A stretch of DNA of 8,471 bases from an uncultured Lachnospiraceae bacterium (GTDB lineage: Bacteria > Bacillota > Clostridia > Lachnospirales > Lachnospiraceae): positions 1 to 8,471 of the forward strand of contig CAKRTZ010000072.1 in the NCBI GenBank assembly GCA_934402515.1, written 5' to 3'. The notes beneath the pieces were generated by a model. It worked only from the letters and a program-made list of their open reading frames with translations. It was not told the origin of the DNA and searched no databases. The translations under genes were made by a program, and so were the position numbers. Shown here piece by piece: positions 6,616-8,471 of this stretch. The first letter of the stretch is position 1. Every line of letters starts with the position of its first letter.

Positions 6616-8219
6616 TGTTAAAGATTCTACTTCGTAAACAGTTTTCGGAAATATTCCGTAATTATTTTTATGATGTCAAGAAAAACAAAAAACGCTCCAA
6701 AGGTGCGGTGATTGCCTACATTGCGCTGTTTGTACTGATTATGACAGGAGTGCTGGGGGGCATGTTTGCGCTTTTCTCTTTTGCTATTTGTGGAGAAATG
6801 GTGGCAACAGGTATGGATTGGCTGTTTTTTGTGGTAATGGGGATGCTGGCAATTCTGTTGGGCACTTTCGGCAGTGTGTTCAACACCTATTCTACACTCT
6901 ATCTGGCCAAAGACAATGATTTGCTGCTGTCTCTGCCTATTCCCGTTTCCACGGTAATGGCAGCCAGACTTTTGAGCGTTTACCTGATGGGACTGATGTA
7001 TTCCGCGGTGGTGATTGGCCCGGCTGTCATTGTATATTGGATTATTGCACCCTTTACGGTGGCGCGGGTTATCGGATCAATTTTACTGATGGCTTTGATT
7101 TCCGTCTTTGTGCTTACCTTGTCCTGTGCATTAGGATGGGTGGTAGCGAAGGCAACCTTGAAGTTAAAACACAAAAGTTTTATCACGGTGTTTATCTCAC
7201 TGATATTCTTTGCTGTATATTATGTATTTTGTTTTCAGGCACAGAATGTGATAGAAGAACTGGCAATGAATGCAGCCTTCTATGGAACAAGGGTGAAAAG
7301 CGCAGCGTACATCCTATATTTGTTTGGCTGCGTGGGAACCGGGGACTGGAAAGCCTGTCTCATCATTACCGCTCTTGTGCTGGCGTTGTTTGGACTGATG
7401 TGGTATTTGATTTCCCGCAGCTTTTTCAAGATTGCCACCTCATCGGGACATGGGGAGAAAGTGAAATATAAAGAAACCGTGGTGAAACAGAAAAGCGTTT
7501 CCGGTGCACTTTTTGCGAAAGAATTGCGTAGATTTACATCGAGTCCCAGCTATATGTTGAACTGCGGGCTGGGCATTATTTTATTGCCGGTGGCAGGAAT
7601 TGTACTTTTGATCAAAGGAGAAACTCTTACTCTGGCAATGAACAGTATGCCGGAACTTCCGCAGGGAAGCCTGGCAATTTTCATTTGTTCCATCGTCTGT
7701 ATGGTAGCAGCCATGAATGATATGACCGCACCATCCGTTTCCCTGGAGGCGAAAAATCTGTGGCTGATGCAGTCCCTTCCGGTTTCACCCTGGCAGGTAT
7801 TACGGGCAAAGTTGAATTTACAGTTGGTTCTCACTGCGATTCCTGTGTTGCTCTGTGGAATCTGTGGAGCCGTGATTATTCCGGACCATTTACTGAATCG
7901 GGTACTTACTGTTTTACTTGCATTACTGTATGCCTTGTTTTCCGCATTGTTTGGGTTATTTATGGGATTAAAGATGCCCAACCTTACCTGGACGAATGAA
8001 GTAACTCCCATCAAGCAGAGTGGAGGCGTAACTTTGGCTCTCTTTGGAGGATGGTTTTATGCCATCGTCCTGGCAGGCGGCTATTTCCTGGGTGGATGGC
8101 ATCTGGGACTCACACTGTATCTCGTAGTCTTTGCAGTGATTACCGCAGTGCTCTGTGGCGTGCTGTATCACTGGTTGAAACATAAGGGTAGTGCAGTGTT
8201 TGCGGCATTGAGTGTGTGA
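6615..8219 (+). CDS. ABC transporter permease with two-fold internal repeat
   Basis: The 534-residue product is strongly hydrophobic, with about twelve predicted membrane segments in two groups of six. The first group is at about 31-58, 68-90, 122-147, 153-178, 188-207 and 243-265. The second is at about 312-334, 350-368, 401-421, 427-450, 471-493 and 497-519. A polar stretch (about 270-310, with KELRRFTSSPSY) lies between them. Each half has a similar motif after its second segment: DNDLLLSLPIPVSTVMAARL at 100-119 and KNLWLMQSLPVSPWQVLRAK at 380-399. This fits a large exporter-type (ABC-2-like) permease formed by duplication, partnering the ATPase just upstream. The start ATG overlaps the ATPase stop by one base. 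The transported substrate cannot be read from the sequence; lipids, peptides or antimicrobials are possible for such families. A terminator follows about 140 bases after the stop. Confidence 0.92.
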   Translation: MLKILLRKQFSEIFRNYFYDVKKNKKRSKGAVIAYIALFVLIMTGVLGGMFALFSFAICGEMVATGMDWLFFVVMGMLAILLGTFGSVFNTYSTLYLAKDNDLLLSLPIPVSTVMAARLLSVYLMGLMYSAVVIGPAVIVYWIIAPFTVARVIGSILLMALISVFVLTLSCALGWVVAKATLKLKHKSFITVFISLIFFAVYYVFCFQAQNVIEELAMNAAFYGTRVKSAAYILYLFGCVGTGDWKACLIITALVLALFGLMWYLISRSFFKIATSSGHGEKVKYKETVVKQKSVSGALFAKELRRFTSSPSYMLNCGLGIILLPVAGIVLLIKGETLTLAMNSMPELPQGSLAIFICSIVCMVAAMNDMTAPSVSLEAKNLWLMQSLPVSPWQVLRAKLNLQLVLTAIPVLLCGICGAVIIPDHLLNRVLTVLLALLYALFSALFGLFMGLKMPNLTWTNEVTPIKQSGGVTLALFGGWFYAIVLAGGYFLGGWHLGLTLYLVVFAVITAVLCGVLYHWLKHKGSAVFAALSV

Positions 8220-8253
8220 TAGGAAACATACGCCCGTTGTGTCGGAGTCTGCA

Positions 8254-8357
8254 TGCATTTTGAGGACGCGCTCCCGCTTGGTGGAAAACGCAGCAGTACA
8301 TAGGGCGCGAAAGTACCGCGCCCAAGTGCTGGCGTTTTCCAACAGTCCCAAAATGCA
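8254..8357. repeat. Nested inverted repeat / candidate structured RNA element
   Basis: Three arms nest in order. The outer stem pairs TGCATTTTG (8254-8262) with CAAAATGCA (8349-8357) and continues as GGAC/GTCC (8264-8267 with 8345-8348) past a bulged A8263. The middle stem pairs TGGAAAACGCAGCA (8282-8295) with 8327-8341 past a single bulged G8332, giving 14 pairs. The apical stem pairs GGGCGCG (8303-8309) with CGCGCCC (8317-8323) around a seven-base loop. A small GCG-CTCC-CGC hairpin (8268-8277) fits in the side junction. It could be a dispersed palindromic repeat, the body of a small RNA, or a 3' end structure of the permease mRNA. I do not match it to a named RNA family. Confidence 0.75.
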
Positions 8358-8360
8358 ACG

Positions 8361-8387
8361 CAGCCCCCTCGCGCGGGCTGTTTTTCT
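8361..8387 (+). terminator. Rho-independent terminator after the ABC genes
   Basis: CAGCCC (8361-8366) pairs with GGGCTG (8375-8380) across an eight-base loop and is followed at once by TTTTTCT (8381-8387). It ends the ABC transporter transcript, or a small RNA made from the hairpin element immediately upstream. On the opposite strand the stem is not followed by a T run, so it acts in the + direction only. Confidence 0.85.
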
Positions 8388-8471
8388 ATCATTTTATCTC
8401 TTAGAAGTGTGGTGTATCGAAAACATGAAATGTCGGGAGTCATCATAACCAGCTTGCGTGCGAGGTATCCG

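Noticed and set aside
7550..8014. A 154-codon open frame on the minus strand within the permease gene
   Set aside because: It is a shadow of the permease coding frame with no recognisable domain.
8254..8357. The nested repeat as an integron attC site or transposon end
   Set aside because: I see no matching core sites of the attC type, no integrase or transposase in the window, and no flanking target duplication.
8212..8448. A 78-codon + strand open frame after the permease
   Set aside because: It runs through the nested hairpins and the terminator and lacks a plausible ribosome binding site. Structured non-coding DNA explains the region better.

Overview
The window looks like chromosomal DNA from a Gram-positive anaerobe of the Clostridia, probably Lachnospiraceae-like. 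This is inferred from mid-range base composition, purine-rich ribosome binding sites close to the ATGs, same-strand tightly packed genes, a lipoprotein with an acidic linker, and the styles of the DUF3160, CapA and ABC proteins. No sequence here fixes the species. All six genes read on the + strand.

Layout. Positions 6-1013 encode a membrane-anchored extracellular protein of unknown family. Positions 1067-2125 encode a YhcG-type (DUF1016) PD-(D/E)xK nuclease. This gene is clearly more AT-rich than its neighbours and contains a perfect 28-bp DNA palindrome. Positions 2176-4395 encode a DUF3160 lipoprotein. It overlaps by 11 bases the next gene (4385-5839), a membrane-anchored CapA-family protein with an extra N-terminal region carrying a DxNGDG motif. 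Positions 5908-6615 and 6615-8219 encode an ABC transporter ATPase and its 12-segment permease, overlapping by one base. A nested inverted repeat (8254-8357) and a rho-independent terminator (8361-8387) close the block. I see nothing recognisable in 8388-8471.

How the parts may work together. Three proteins (the first ORF, DUF3160 and CapA) are predicted to face outward from the membrane. DUF3160 and CapA are almost certainly co-translated, which suggests a shared job at the cell envelope. The ABC pair is an exporter-type module with its own good candidate promoter (TTGACA, 17-base spacer) in the last codons of capA, so it may be transcribed separately as well as by readthrough. The nuclease looks like an accessory gene that landed in this envelope locus. 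A candidate extended -10 promoter just after its stop codon could drive DUF3160-CapA.

The items I would examine first are the 28-bp palindrome inside the nuclease gene, the nested hairpin element before the final terminator, and the DUF3160-CapA pairing, whose joint function is not known to me.
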